Notes: generated by a model not told the origin, from the sequence alone. DNA of 64,000 nucleotides from Agrocybe praecox (GCA_964017145.1 OZ024849.1:2604001-2668000), one strand, 5' to 3'. Counted from the stretch's first letter, positions 11,454 through 24,443 are shown. Numbers and translations are program-made.

Positions 11454-11984
11454 ATCACGGGATTCCTGGCGACCCTTACCATCTCAAGCTTCGTCGTTTT
11501 GCGCGCTTTATCATCTATCGACACCTTGCCATTTCAGTCAAACTACAATAATATGATGAAACTCTGCAATGACGCCGGCGATTCTACCGTTAGTGGCACA
11601 TTGTTCATTTCCTGCGTTCAATATGCTGACCCTGAGTTGGAACACCTTGTAGTACGCAATAGCGATATACATGCAACGCCGTCTATGTCAAACAAACCTA
11701 CAATCAATGCTATGAACTTGTCAATTCAGATGGAACTACACCGGAACAGATTGTATTTTGTAAAAAGGCAGTATGCTACCGACATCCGTAAGTTTTATTC
11801 AATTTGTCGCTGATTAAACTTTCTAACTTCGTTCTCATTCGAGGGAAGTAATGCGAATTGCAGTGGGGGTCCTTTTCCTCTGTTCACTCGAATTTATGTT
11901 CCCGGAGAGGAAACCGTGCCATATCTCGCGAAAACCACCTTTCTATTTAAGTCATTCGCAAAATCATTTGCTTGCCAAGAATAA
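11454..11984 (+). pseudogene. Small secreted protein paralogue, start codon lost
   Basis: Three exons match, in order and cysteine spacing, the intact secreted protein encoded at 22713-23250. Exon 1 (11454-11588) encodes a hydrophobic leader and then NNMMKLCNDAGDST, nearly the same as the partner. Exon 2 (11663-11787) carries QCYEL and FCKKAVCY. The third block (from about 11844) carries NANCSGG and ends with a Cys near the stop. At the position of the partner's ATG this copy reads ATC, with no other in-frame ATG before the leader. The third block has two extra G residues after the AG acceptor, so canonical splicing leaves the frame. It is probably dead, unless an upstream exon supplies a start. 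Confidence 0.6.
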
Positions 11985-12296
11985 TTCATTCAGCGCTGAT
12001 AAAGTACTTTATCACGACGAAAAGTATTTTGGTTATATTTGGTTATCTTACCAATTTACATCAAATTCGAGTGCCGTTTTCCTTGCTCCAACTGGACGCT
12101 GACGCAGTTTAATAAAATCAAGGAGGGACCCCATAGCCGAAGACAAAAATAATCACTGTGTCATTCTGATCGAAAATATGAAATGGGTTAAAAGAGCAAA
12201 ATGACATCATTGATCTCAGACTCCATATATAGCCGCCCAATTTGCTCCAGGTTTTACTTTCCTCAGTCAGTCCAGTGCAATTCCACTACTTCAAAT

Positions 12297-14523
12297 ATGC
12301 CGCTTTTTTATATGTATGTCTTTTACCCGTCTATGAGGGATTTATGATTTATGTGCCTTCTCAGGAATGGAATGCCCATAGGTGGCACGGCTATCATGCT
12401 GGCCCTAATGGCCAGTATGGGTGGTTTTATTTTCGGTTACGACACTGGTCAAATCAGTGATATCCTCATCATGGAGGATTTTAAACTGCGTTTTGCGACT
12501 TGTTCAAATCCTACCGACCCCAACTCATGCGCGTTTTCAACTGTCAGAGCTGGACTTATCGTAGCGTTGTTATCAATAGGAACATTGGCTGGGGCTTTAA
12601 TAGGCGCTCCGTGAGTGCACTGCGATTTGTTATTTATTATCTCTCTTATACGTTTGTGGGGGCGTGAAATAGAACCGCCGATCGACTTGGACGACGATAC
12701 GCAATGTCATCGGAGTGTGTTCTGTTCTGCGTCGGTGTTATTATCCAGCTCACTACGAACCATGTGTGGCAACAAATCGCTGTTGGACGTCTGGTATCTG
12801 GTTTGGCTGTTGGTGCACTGAGTGCTGCGGTTCCAATGGTGCGTCTCATATGCTTCATTTTGTAGTCCTAGTCTGATGCGCAATAGTACCAAGCCGAAAC
12901 CGCCCCGACCCAAATTCGAGGTACTCTAACGGCCACATATCAGCTGTTCATCACTCTCGGTATCCTCGTTGCATGTGAGTCTTTAGTTTTTATTTAACTT
13001 TATGTTAGGTCGCTAAAACTACAGAAGATTGTATCGCTATTGGAACCAGAGAAATCAGCGGAGCAGGCTCATGGCGCACTCTTATTGGCATTGGTCTTGT
13101 GTGGCCTTTCATTCTCGGCATCGGTATCCTCTTCATGCCCGAATCTCCTCGATGGCTCGCTGCCCACGGACACCCAGAAAAAGCCCAGCTCTCCATCGCT
13201 CGTGCATACGGCATCAAGGCAGCTGACGCACAAGGGAACAAATTCGTACGCGCTGAGGTAGACGAGATAGTGAATCAACTTGAACACGAGAACCGGCTGA
13301 AAGCTGGGTGGATAGACTGCTTCAAGCCGGGGAACAAGACGCTTTATCGTACCCTGTTGGGAATGACCTTGCAGAGCTTCCAGCAGCTCACAGGAGCGAA
13401 TTATTTCTTTTATTATGGCGCCACAATTTTCCAGAGTGTGGGTATTCAGGACAGTTTCGCCACTCAGATTATCCTCGGTGCAGTCAATTTCGTGTGTACA
13501 TTTGGGGGCTTGTATGTCATGGAAAAGGTGATCATCTATGACGTCGTTATTATTAATTTAACTGACTTTCGGATTACAGTTTGGTCGTAGATGGCCCCTC
13601 ATCATCGGCGGAGTATGGCAGTCCATATGGCTTTTCGTGTTCGCCGCAGCGGGTACAGCTAAGGATCCCACGGAGAACAGTAATATCGGCAAACGTGAGT
13701 TTTTATTGTACTCTTCCGATGGAGAACCACTTAACAAAGGATTTCAAACAGTGATGATTGTCAGCGCTTGTTTATTTATTCTGGGATACGCAATGACCTG
13801 GGCCCCTGGAATCTGGATTCTCATTGGAGAAACTTTCCCTACAAGGACGCGAGCTAAGCAGGGAGCACTCTCGACTGCAAGCAACTGGTAAGTTTTCTAT
13901 TGAATTCATTGAAGAGTGCTCATCATCGCCATAGGCTGTGGAATTTCTTGATTGCCTTCTTCACGCCTTTCATCACGTCAGCCATCGGTTTCAGATACGG
14001 GTTCGTCTTCGCTGGTACGTTTTCCGGTCCCTTCTCGGCAAAGTATGAAATAGTCTCACGTATCGGTCTCGGTAGCTTGCAATCTTACAGGGGCGTTAAT
14101 CGTCTATTTCTTCCTCTACGAGAGCTCTGACCTTTCTTTGGAAAGTGTCGATGATGTACGCCCCTTTGGTTCTCTAATATTTTTATTCTTTGAATCACTT
14201 ATATTATTTTTTGTGTACAGATGTACAACGACCCGAAATGCAAACCGTGGACGTCAACGAAATGGGCTCCTGTTGGATACACATCCCGATACGATCTTGT
14301 CGAACAAACAAAAGCTGCTCAAGCACGGAAACCACTCGCGAGCGGCGCAATTGAGGAGAAGCAAATCGAGCATTCTGACGTCAATCGTAATGGAAATACC
14401 AAAAACGGATACGCTACCACTGCGAATGGACAAAGAGGCGACATCGGTGCAGGGACGTCTGCCTACACGAACGGGGCGGTCGATCCAGGACTTGGGCCGG
14501 ATGGTCGTCCTATACCTGTCTAA
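12297..14523 (+). CDS. Sugar (hexose) transporter, major facilitator superfamily
   Basis: This is a plasma-membrane proton-coupled or facilitative sugar carrier. Ten exons (12297-12313, 12365-12610, 12673-12838, 12887-12974, 13028-13527, 13580-13694, 13752-13887, 13935-14014, 14091-14155, 14221-14523) join in frame to 571 residues, a normal length for HXT-like proteins. Signatures are FGYDTG after helix 1, ADRLGRR in loop 2-3, [30 protein letters not shown] in helix 7, FGRR, and [11 protein letters not shown] before helix 11. The usual PETKGLSLE after helix 12 reads YESSDLSLE. The tail after residue 480 is hydrophilic, Gly/Asn/Thr-rich and without motifs. The start uses a 17-base first exon; the first in-frame ATG of exon 2 would be an alternative. 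Confidence 0.92.
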
Positions 14524-16284
14524 TTTCTTTTTGATCCTACGCGAGCGTGCTTGTTTCTTTGGTATGTTCTGTCGCCATCCTGCACTCCGTTAGACCTCGT
14601 TATCTAATATCTTCGCATTCCTCACTCACTTTCTTAATAATTCTTATCCACCCTCTAAAACCCCTATCCAAGCTCCAGAATAATGCTCCGTTGTTCACGA
14701 TCTAAACTGCTATTCATATATTGCTACTCATGCTTTCATTTTCCTTTCCCGTCACTTAACCATCGTTTTAATCCATACCGTCGTTCAATTGTATTTTTAT
14801 AATTACGCTACAATGACACCATAAATTTCTTCTCATAGTTCCACAAATTATATCCATGATGGCAACCGTACCCATGGGCTTTGTCCAAAAAAGCTATGGA
14901 TCAGTCATGACGGGGAAGGACTCTTATGGTTTTTTCGTCTAATTTCGCCGTCCACCAAATTTGTGGACCGAAAAATCTGTGGGTTACAAGGGGTTATATG
15001 CTTGTAGAGGTATGTGCTAGGAGCGGTTTGACTGTACTTCCGAATGCCTCCAGTGCTTCACAAGTGCTTCATAATATTTGGATGACGCGTCAATTTTTTG
15101 GCAGTATGGCTGACGCGACTAGAGCACGTGTAACCTAAACACAGGTGGCTGTGCTCACTGCTCGCGCCGCCCTCACGGCGGCGTCAGTGCTTGCACTTTC
15201 TCCTTTACCCAACCTTTCTTCATCTAACTCAAAACTATGACTGCGTTATACACTGCGCACAGCTGCCCAACCGATTCTTCAATCAGGAACCTACAAATAA
15301 GGATGACCTTGAAATCAAGATAACTTCGAAACACCTAGGGAGTCGGCACTGCGGATTTGTTGAATAGGTACGATAATCTCGATTACTTGTGATCGTTTTT
15401 GTTGATAAAAAATACCGCTTAGCTCTATTGCACTATACATCGCACAGGCTACCAAAGACCTTTATCAAAATCGATGGGTGAACCGTCTAGTTATAATGAA
15501 CTGGAGGAGGATGAAGTGGACGAAAGACGCTCAATGCAGAAGTGGCATACACCCAACGTGTTCTACTGCTGCTGTTTTATCAGCCAAGCACCTGATAAAT
15601 GGGTCCCTGAAACATCAAACTGCCTCTTATCTCAGTCACTGTCAGGATCATCTTTATTACTGTGGGAGATGCTTTCCTTCGAATGCCTGCTGGTCGAGGT
15701 CAGGCTTTCGGTACAGGTCCGTCGCTACGGTTCTATTTCTCCCACATACAAGTGTTCTGATTTAATGTTGCGCAGCATGTTTCGAATCATTGTCTCTTTC
15801 GATTTCGTCGTTTCCTTCTTCTGGGTTCTTCTCTGGATCCTTATGGGAACGATATTGGCATCAAGAATAGAATCAAGCTATTACACTGGATGATCGTGCG
15901 TGGCTCCCTCAACGCAAGGACGAGGCAGCTAGAAATATGGACTTGGAAGAACGCTGAGTAGCCCTACCGGCGGTCAACGTAATGCCATTCCCGCTCATCA
16001 TCGCGACCAGGCCCAAAGATTGATACGTGCATCAAGTACCTTCTGGTGTATCCGACCATTTACGTCCAGATAAAAACCGCAAATGCTCGGAAATGAAGTC
16101 CTCATGGGGCGGCATCGAGGATACAGAATATGACATTACAGTCCCACGCTCATCTAAACATTTGAATGTATAAACGAGAACAACAATCTCGCAGCCTCGC
16201 TTACACCTTGCTCTTGCATCTGTACTGCGATAACTTGACAAGGGCTATCTAGGACGGGTGCATCTTGTCGTCTTGGTCTTATCC
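14524..16284. other. Intergenic, no supported gene
   Basis: An open frame at 15474-15893 has no recognisable motif or consistent splice pattern. A GC-rich inverted repeat (CGCCGCC...GGCGGCG) lies near 15162-15182. The rest is featureless to my reading. Confidence 0.4.
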
Positions 16285-19200
16285 ATGTCAGAAGGGACGA
16301 CTCCAACGAAAGAGGTACATGTCCACTCATTTGCGATTCAACTTTTTCTAACCGATTTCTTTCTCTTCAAAGATACCGAAACCATGGGATCATTCTATCG
16401 AGTACGTTTCTGCGCCATCGAAGCCAGGAGAGGACCCTTGGAAAGTAATTTTGGATCCACTCATGCAAAGGGATAAACTTCAATGCAATGCATGGAAAGA
16501 AGAAGTCCAAAATTTGCTCATTTTCGTACGTCGGATGATTAAGTAAGATTATGTATGGCAATTACTTATCAGTGTTATCGCTTGCAGGCTGGACTCTTCT
16601 CGGCCGTCGTAACGGGTTTTGCAATAGAATCGTACAAAAATCTGCAGCCAAATTCCGACAGCAACTTATTCAGCGCTCTAGTACACATAGCAGCGAGGCT
16701 TGACAATCCCTCGGACCCTGGCTTGGGTACTTTCGCTAACCAAGCGCCACCGCCGTTCTCTCCCACCGCTTCCGCAATTCGAGTCAATATTTTTTGGTTC
16801 CTCAGTTTAGTTCTCAGTCTGACAACAGTGCTAGTGGGGATCATCTCGTTGCAATGGCTGCGCGAATACCAGTCGTATCCAAACTTCTCACCTCGCGAAA
16901 CGCTGGCTTTGTTCCACATGCGGTCGGATGGGTTCAAACAGTGGCACGTAGGAACGATTTTCACTGCCCTCCCACTGCTACTTCAGGCTGCGTTGGTGTT
17001 GTTCTTCGGTGGCACGATTGACTTTCTTCTGGACCTGGATAAAGAGGTGGCTACTCCTGTCACCGTTGTGATAGGGCTTGCCTTATTTTTTCTTATAGCA
17101 ACGACGATGCTTCCAAGCCTTCAAAGTTTCATTTTGTACATTTCGCTCATGTTCTTTCGACGACCGTCGCTTCCGCCATCACAATGCCCCTACAAATCCC
17201 CTCAGTCGTGGGCCTTTCACAGGATCTATTATCTTTTTTCAGTACTACGACACAGCTTATGTTTCCGTAAACGTTCTTCTCCTTCGAGCCCGACTTTCTC
17301 CCCCGACAGTCCTGGATTCTTCTTCTCGACACCAAAACTTTTCTTCCGGAGTCTGAAAAAGAGGATTGTTCGCATGTTGTTCCTCCATGGCTTACGGAGG
17401 CAAGGATCCGTCGCCGGTGACTTGTTTTCAGATATTGCGGTGGCATCCGGAACCACAGGAAACGACCTCGACACCCCTACTCGGACTCGGAGGAGTTCGC
17501 GATCAGGTTTTTCTCATTATCATGCTGTTCCGGAGCCGCCGCTTCATCAAAGGATTTACAACTCTATTCGAAATTTCATCCAGACCTGGCCACACTCAAT
17601 CAATAACCATGTCCTGAGCCATATATCAACAACGTGGAGAAATAAAACGTGGATTGACTATGACCTGACTTGGCTCTTAATTCGCAACTCGTGCCAAATT
17701 GGCATTCATGATCATCGCCCGAATTTGGAAGAGCATTATCTGTTCCTCAATGATAACCTTCCACTCTATGATATCTCGAAGGTTCTGCAAGATTTCCTTT
17801 TGGGAAAGGACCGACGGCGTGTACACCACGACAGCGCATACCCCGTTGTGTACCACTGCTTCCGCGACCTTGCGTCATCTTTCCTTTCTGTGGAATCGAA
17901 GTCGCTGTGGGCGAACAGTTATTACATTACGCCATATCACCTGGAAGACATCCAAATTTCGTGGAATTACCTGGACTCTCTGCTGTTTGACGTCGATAAG
18001 CCCGACCCACCTATCATGTTCGCAAAAGTGGTAGCAGATAGCCAAGACGACAGTTACCGTACGTTCAACCACACGCTGCATAATCTCCATCTCCTTGTCT
18101 TCTTTTCCAACATCGAAAACCATTTCACTTCACGGACAGTTCTGATGATCAAAGAACACTCCACTGAGGCCCATATTCGACTGATGCGGACGTTTTATGG
18201 GGCTCATGGGGCATATCATTCTGCAGGAATCAATAAAGCGTTGCCTCGGTACTGTCGCAATCTCAACTTGGAAATCGTTCTGAATAACGAGGGTAAGTCA
18301 AAGTTGTGTTTCGTAAGATATTTGAACCCATGTATTCAAGCCGGCTTTTTCTTTTGATGTAGGTCTTTTTTGGCAATGCCTGAACGTCTTCATCGATTAT
18401 TTCAAATTTATTACACAAATCAACGCTACGGACGTCGAGCATTTCCCGGATAATCTCCTGCATGATCACCCAAGAGTCAAGTTTTTCTTGTGGGATGCTG
18501 CAGCTTACATTAACTTCATGGTCCGAAGCTCGACCTTCCATAAATTCCAACACACAGCAGCAATGGAAACGGCCGTTATTGAAATGCTTCAGAACATAGC
18601 GGAGCACCTTCAGGACGACTTGGAAGCGATCAACGAAAACTATTTTGGGCAGCAAAGAACGCTAACGGGTGACCCGGAGCATATCGATCTTTTCTATACC
18701 ACCTCAGTCTTTTCGGAACAAGTCATTCGATATCTGCAGAAACCCAGAATGGGGGACCCGAATGCACCCAGGCCCAAGCCTCACATTTATCATCAATTCG
18801 CGAAGCTCTTCCACGTTATGCGGGATTACAAAAAGTACATCGTTGACGTCCGTGGTATCAACCTACGCTTGCAGGAGCAGTTTGAGGCGCATGGAGCTTG
18901 GGAGCGGCCATGTGATTTTTCGACGATATCTTGGTGGTCGTTCTTGGATTACTTCCCGAGTCCTTCGCAGAACTTTGCAAAGTTGGAACCTTTGTTGGGC
19001 TATGACGATCGTCAATTCGCATCATCAGCACCTCCAGCACCAGCACCCTCATCAGCACCATCAGCACCGGCATCTAGACCCCAGATTTCCCATCCAGCCC
19101 AGACTTTTTCTGCCGAGAGTAGTGGCACGCGCGATTCGTCCAACAACGTGCTTCCAGATGACGACAACCCTACGCGACGGATCCGAATTGACCCCAAGCC

Positions 19201-19813
19201 CGTCGTCGTAGGGGACGATTCTGGGGCTGGTGCCATTTCCAGGGAGCAGCAGCAGCGTCATCGACGACGGACTCTGAGCACTGTCGCGAGTAACAACACC
19301 AATACCAACAGCAGCAGCTACCCAACCTCGCCTGCCACTGCTATGTCAGGCACCTCTGGCATGACTAGCAACGCGTCTACAGAGATGACCGCCATCGTAC
19401 CGGCGACAGCTACTGATACGACACCCACGGAACCGGAATTGCATTCTCCAGACCCAAAATTCTATACGGTGACGATTTATGAGCCCACCGTTGTACCACC
19501 CAACTCTGGCGTCGGTCCTGGTCCGAACAGGTCTGCCCTGCGCAATCCTAGTATTCGGCAGAACAGCAAGGACACCGATCGCTCGCCTGGTTCCATGGCA
19601 AGTCTGTCCATCACAGACTCGCCTTTACCACGACGTCCAGTGCGCAAGGCTGTACCGACTTTTGTTCCTGCGGACATTTTGGAGGAACCGCTGGATGCTG
19701 GACGGACGATTAGGGTGTACGAACCTGAGTCTGCGGAGAATAGCCCAACGGAGGTGAGGAAAGAAAGGCACGGTGGTGCTAGCCATGCAGGTGGACCCCA
19801 AAAGAACCGTTAG
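16285..19813 (+). CDS. DUF6535 domain-containing membrane protein
   Basis: The protein is of unknown function but belongs to a family much expanded in Agaricomycetes. Four exons (16285-16314, 16373-16525, 16588-18292, 18363-19813) join to 1112 residues. The domain starts about residue 13 with KPWD, DPWKVILDP and RDKLQCNAWKEEVQNLLIF, and continues with AGLFSAVVTGFAIESY. Predicted membrane helices lie near residues 62-80, 129-152, 186-211 and 220-245. Residues about 280-840 form a long soluble region. The tail from about 849 is Ala/Pro/Ser/Thr-rich, with SAPPAPAPSSAPSAPAS-like repeats, and is likely disordered. The start ATG is chosen because the 10-codon first exon leads straight into the family's N-terminal consensus. 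Convergent with the peroxiredoxin gene. Confidence 0.9.
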
Positions 19814-20262
19814 AATTTGGCGTCCATAAATCGATGTGTGCTTTATTCAACTGTACAACAGTTTCTCTTCGAATTTTTCAATGTTACGAATGCTATGGCG
19901 TTTCAAATCCTTCTAGATTACTGGGTAATTGGGGTACATACAATGCCGACAAAAAATAATCTACTTCTAGATCTAAGTAGGTATGTTATTTAAGTTCGAG
20001 AACGATACTATAGATGTACTATCAATCTCTAAGTTGAAAGTGAGTAGGGAATGGGTAAATAGATCTACGATGTATATATGGTAAATAATGGACGGCACCA
20101 CTTGGATTGGGAGGGGGGTTGCAGACTCGGGGTAGCGGAGGCATAGATCAAGCAGCGGGAGGATTCGGTATGACAAGAGGTAATTAGGCAACGGGACTTC
20201 GGAGACAAAAAGGGATAGGGAATCAAAGATTTAAACGGGTATCGGAAATTGTTGGACAGGCC
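19814..20262. other. Spacer between convergent genes
   Basis: These 449 bases hold only the 3' regions of the DUF6535 and peroxiredoxin genes. No other feature seen. Confidence 0.5.
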
Positions 20263-21255
20263 TTACTCGGTGCGGACGCGCTTCTTGGAAGTACCGTTCA
20301 CGTCTCCGTTGGTGCCGTTGGTGCCATTGGCAGCGACGGCCTCGAAGTACTCGAGTTTGTTGGTAGGGTCAGCCTTGATGGTCTTGGAGCCTTCAGTCCA
20401 GTTGGCTGGGCAGACTTCACCGTGGGCATCCTGGAATATCTGAGTTAGGTTTTGAATCAAGAGAAAAATCACTCCGAAACAACGCACAGTGAATTGGAAA
20501 GCCTTGATGAGGCGGACAGTCTCATCAACTGAACGTCCAACGGGGAGATCGTTAACAGTGATTTGCCTAAAATTAAAATTAAAAAAATCACAATTAGGAC
20601 AAAGTTAAAGAAATCAAGCGTAACTCGGACGGACCTCAAGATGCCCTTGGGGTCGATGATGAACAATCCACGGAGAGCAATACCCTCTTCCTCGAGAAGG
20701 ACACCATAGTCGCGAGAGATCTGCATGTTCCTGTCGGCAATAAGAGGAAGAGAGAGGTTAGGTCCGAGACCACCCTCCTTGCGGGGCTGGGTGGCCCAGG
20801 CAAAGTGGGAGAACTTGGAATCGGTGGAAACACCTATGGGCTATATTAGCGCTAATCAAAGGGTACATTCGTTCTTCACTTACCGTAGACAACAGTGTTA
20901 AGAGACTTGAAGGTGGCGAGAGCGTCGTTGAAAGCGAGAATTTCGCTGAAACATGGAGACATTATTGGCTTGAAAGAATCGGTCATAGCTCGATGACATA
21001 CGTTGGGCAGACAAATGTGAAGTCCCTGTATAAGATATCAGAAATATTTCATAATAAAGAAATCAAATTTGAACTCACATTGGGTAGAACAAGAGAACAA
21101 CCCTACAACTCCAACTTCAGCAGACTTTCTTCAATTGCCCTCCGAAGTACGTACCATTTTCCGAGGTTCTCCTTCAAGGAAACTTGGGTGAAAAGGCCGT
21201 CAGCGACAGCTTCAGCCTCGAAAGCGGGGGCAGGGCGTTGAACGAGAGCGACCAT
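20263..21255 (-). CDS. 2-Cys peroxiredoxin (thioredoxin peroxidase)
   Basis: The enzyme reduces H2O2 and organic hydroperoxides in the cytosol using thioredoxin. Read on the minus strand from ATG 21255, the exons give [18 protein letters not shown], then a conserved W followed by VVLLFYPM and [10 protein letters not shown] with the peroxidatic Cys, [33 protein letters not shown], and finally HGEVCPANW with the resolving Cys. Very short exons around the active site are separated by 50-60 bp introns. The length, about 220 residues, fits typical 2-Cys enzymes. The C-terminal extension after the resolving Cys is longer than usual and ends in an Asn/Gly/Thr repeat before KKRVRTE. The YF element linked to overoxidation sensitivity is present as EYFEA. 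Confidence 0.93.
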
Positions 21256-22712
21256 GGTGAAAGGTAGATGATGAGAGTTGGAAAGAAAGGAATGATCTGG
21301 AAAAGTGAAAAAATGGGGTGATGGATATTGCAATGTATTTACGCGTTCTTTGACTTTGTTTGTTTTTCCTCCTTTTGGGAAAGTCTGGGTCAGCGCAATC
21401 ACGTTTTGCCCCTGTCTCTGTCATCTTTTCCACTGGCACCTGACCAACTTGACTAATAACCACAACTTGTTACCTTTCACGAAGTTCCTTTCATAAAAAA
21501 GCAGAAAACTTGGGGTTCAACGGAAAATAGGCGCCTAAAATTTTCTCATTGACGCATATATGTACACACAGTCTGTCACCCATTTTTATCACCTTTTTCC
21601 CACCCACTGAATTCTGAAAGCATCGATTTTGGTATCTGTATTACCAAGTCGAGTCACATTCTCATGCACACACTTGCTGACAGATCATGTTCTGCATACT
21701 TACGGTAGCTTTACTTATTAAACGTACTATCGTTCGGTACTCATATGCCGCTTTACATGGCACAAGTTTTTCAGTCAGCCGATTCAAGATGGGAAAACAA
21801 GATTCCACGGGTCAACACATTCCAAAGCAAAACACAGGACTGGAGCACTGGTCAGGTTCTTGATAATGCCATGCAAGAAGTGCGATATCTCGGGTTATCT
21901 GCTTGTCAGTGGAATCGGTATTTGGTGTCCTACGTCCACTGTGCTCCTGACTTCTGGTTGTTAAGTGAAGAATTTCGTCGGGGTTGAACGTTGAACCATG
22001 GTCTTTTCCCCTAGAAACGGTTGAACTCAAAGTGGAGAACTCTCTCCCCTCGCCTGGCAAGAAATTGAGATGAAATTCACAACTCACTGGGATCTTTCAA
22101 CTTGGCAGCTAAAACGACTGTTCGGTTTCTTTCTGGTCAAGAAATTATCTGTAATTGATATCTATTTGACAACCTTCCCTATTGAAATGGCGCAGGCTTT
22201 ACCCGTGGACATATCCATTTGACAACAAATATCATCTATATATCCGGTATTCATGCCCCTCAATACGTCATACAAGTCCCTGCCTGCACCGACTTTGTAC
22301 CGCCGAAAATCCTATCACGGCAAATTGATGATCTGTCTGTCGTGTTTATTCGTTCTCCTTATTTTCGTTTTTCTTTCATCGAGATGCCTCTTCTCTTCAA
22401 GGCACGCCTTGCCAGTGCGAGGTCACAATTTTGGAATCGCAAGCCACCCCACCTGGTTTTCTATATTCTAAGTCCGGGTGGGCACCGAAGGCGGCGCTCG
22501 AACTCTATTATGATCTATATTTATGCAGTTGATCATTTTCTTTATACTTATTCAGGATTCTAGCCCAGCAAAAATGACGCCCCACTGATTCGTGAGCCAT
22601 TCGGATGGGACATTTATATTTCAAAAACGAGCGGCGGAATACGACAGTGTTGGGTGGCGTATTAGTAAGTCAAAGCCACATATCCAATCTCTACACGCTT
22701 TCCATGCTTTAA
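21256..22712. other. Intergenic, no gene seen
   Basis: This holds the upstream region of the peroxiredoxin gene and the downstream region of the secreted protein gene. A GGGTATG-type hexamer run lies just inside the latter. Open frames at 21745-21987 and 22219-22563 have no motif or splice support. Confidence 0.4.
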
Positions 22713-23250
22713 TTACAGCCCATTCTTCTCGCACGTAGCCGATTCCCCAGCCAAAAGTTCGACTAAATCCGCCGGGTTAGCGACAAAGGTACCTGCAGTA
22801 ATGGGTATGGGTATGGATATGGGTATAATAAAAGCAGCACCGCCCGTGCAGTCCAGGTTACTTCTCGCAAATTAGCATGTTAGCGACTTATATGTTTTAA
22901 CATTGAGGTACCAAAGTGAAACTCACGCATGGGTGTAGCATGTTGCGTCTTTACAGAATACAGCCATTTCCGCGGTGCTTTCATCCGCCAATTCAAATGG
23001 GTAGCATTGGTCGTACTTGTACACGACGTGGGTGTGGCCCTCGTATAGTACGGATACATACTGCACGTAATTAATTAGAATTTTTTCAGCTGTTTCTGTA
23101 ATAAAAAATGAAGAATATACTGACGGTTGAATCCCCTCCGTCATTACAAAGCTTCATCATATCCTCGTAATCTCCTAATGGTGGTATACTAGACGATGCA
23201 GCTCGTAACGTAGCCAAGCTCAAGAGCGTCAACCACGCAAGCAGTTTCAT
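22713..23250 (-). CDS. Small secreted cysteine-rich protein
   Basis: Three exons (23250-23125, 23060-22927, 22863-22713) join in frame to 136 residues. The N-terminus MKLLAWLTLLSLATLRAASS is a clear signal peptide, probably cleaved after the AAS region. The mature part has six Cys in the contexts KLC, QCY, FC, TCY, DCTGG and TCEK, an even number compatible with three disulphides. No known domain is recognised; size and composition suit a secreted effector-like or cell-surface protein, but that is inference. A degenerate paralogue at 11454-11984 keeps all six Cys, showing they are the constrained feature. A TATAAA box lies about 90 bases upstream. Confidence 0.8.
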
Positions 23251-24251
23251 TGTTAAGATATGGTGTTGATGAAGGGGTTGCAACTAAGTGGGGTACGTTC
23301 GTTCGGAGCGCTCTGGCTCTCTCTGTTGATTCTGTTGGTTTTTATAGGTCTCGAATTGTAGCTACATGATGCAATTTATCTTCGGAAAGGCTCATCAACT
23401 AATGCAGACAGGTACTAGTAGGTGAATGCCTTTGACAGAAGTATTGATTGTACCAGTCTTACATGTTCAGTGATCCCCCTCCGGTAAATGGCACAAAGGA
23501 TATGGTGTTTGCATATTGTTCCTCGCAGCTGAGCGAACATTAGTGAGCTTAGGTTCGATATTCAATTTCTCTTGCGGACATCATCATCAAACTGCTGTTA
23601 GAGAGAGACATATCATGCTTGAGCACGAGCGAACTTACTGGATCAATTAGGATCAAGAATAAGAATAACCATCTACTAGAAGCATTGTTACTTGAAGTTT
23701 GACGTGATTTCTATTGATAAAGTAGCTGATTTTCCTCCAACATCCGTCCAATAAGTAGACTTACGTTCGTGACTTTGCAGTGGTCCAAAATCTGTTCCTA
23801 CAGCGCTACGCCACATCCCGTGACAGTAGGTACCAGGTATTCCACGCACGGCTAGCGCCGACCACTATTCAGCCGACAAATGTTATCTGCTTTTTAACCA
23901 ATATTATTGGTTGGACAAATATCTCTGTAATTTACAAGCTATTGGGTAGTTTATTGGACTATTAACGTGAAGATTTCACAGAAAACATTTTAACGACTAC
24001 TATTAATTTGCAAAAGGCCCAGCTGTGATGGACAACTACGTGATATGTATAGGATCGTGGCGCATGACCCGTCATATTTTTGAGTTCTTCTAGTGGCGGA
24101 TTCAGGTGGTATGGCGGCGGCCAAGTACTTAAAATGAAGGTTCCGCGAGCTTTGAAGGCGGAGAAAGTTGTATGGTTCTCTCTCAGGCCCTTCAGGAGTT
24201 ATACCGGAAGATATCTGAGTGTTATTTTCGTTCACTTGCGCACTCCACAAT
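23251..24251. other. Intergenic, no gene seen beyond the promoter
   Basis: Apart from the promoter of the secreted protein gene, this kilobase shows no coding or repeat signal that I can support. Confidence 0.4.
23339..23347 (-). promoter_or_regulatory. TATA box of the secreted protein gene
   Basis: Read on the minus strand, CTATAAAAA lies 89-97 bases before the ATG at 23250, the normal spacing for a strong fungal promoter. Confidence 0.5.
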
Positions 24252-24389
24252 TGAATTGTTATCTTTTGTGCCCGTCTCTCTCACCTAGTGACCGACAACT
24301 GGGTGCTTGTACGATTAATGGATTTGAAGGGCAAGGACAGTCGAGCTATGTTGCTCGCAAGATTTACGAGGTTCCCGGTCCAGTGAGGT
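24252..24389 (+). pseudogene. Fragment of the last exon of phospholipase C
   Basis: About 138 bases match, in inverted orientation, the last exon of the PLC gene (36350-36480), including the stretch that encodes [12 protein letters not shown] and [10 protein letters not shown] there. The stop codon is TGA in this copy and TAA in the gene. There is no upstream PLC sequence, so it is a stranded piece. It forms one block with the family A fragment that follows on the opposite strand. Confidence 0.75.
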
Positions 24390-24443
24390 TACAATTCCTA
24401 CTTAGGGCTGCCAACCGGCCCCGTCTCAGACGGCTCACGGGTG

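Noticed and set aside
15474..15893. 139-residue open frame upstream of the DUF6535 gene
   Set aside because: No signal peptide, domain or in-phase splice partner; a downstream ATG gives the full DUF6535 consensus without it.
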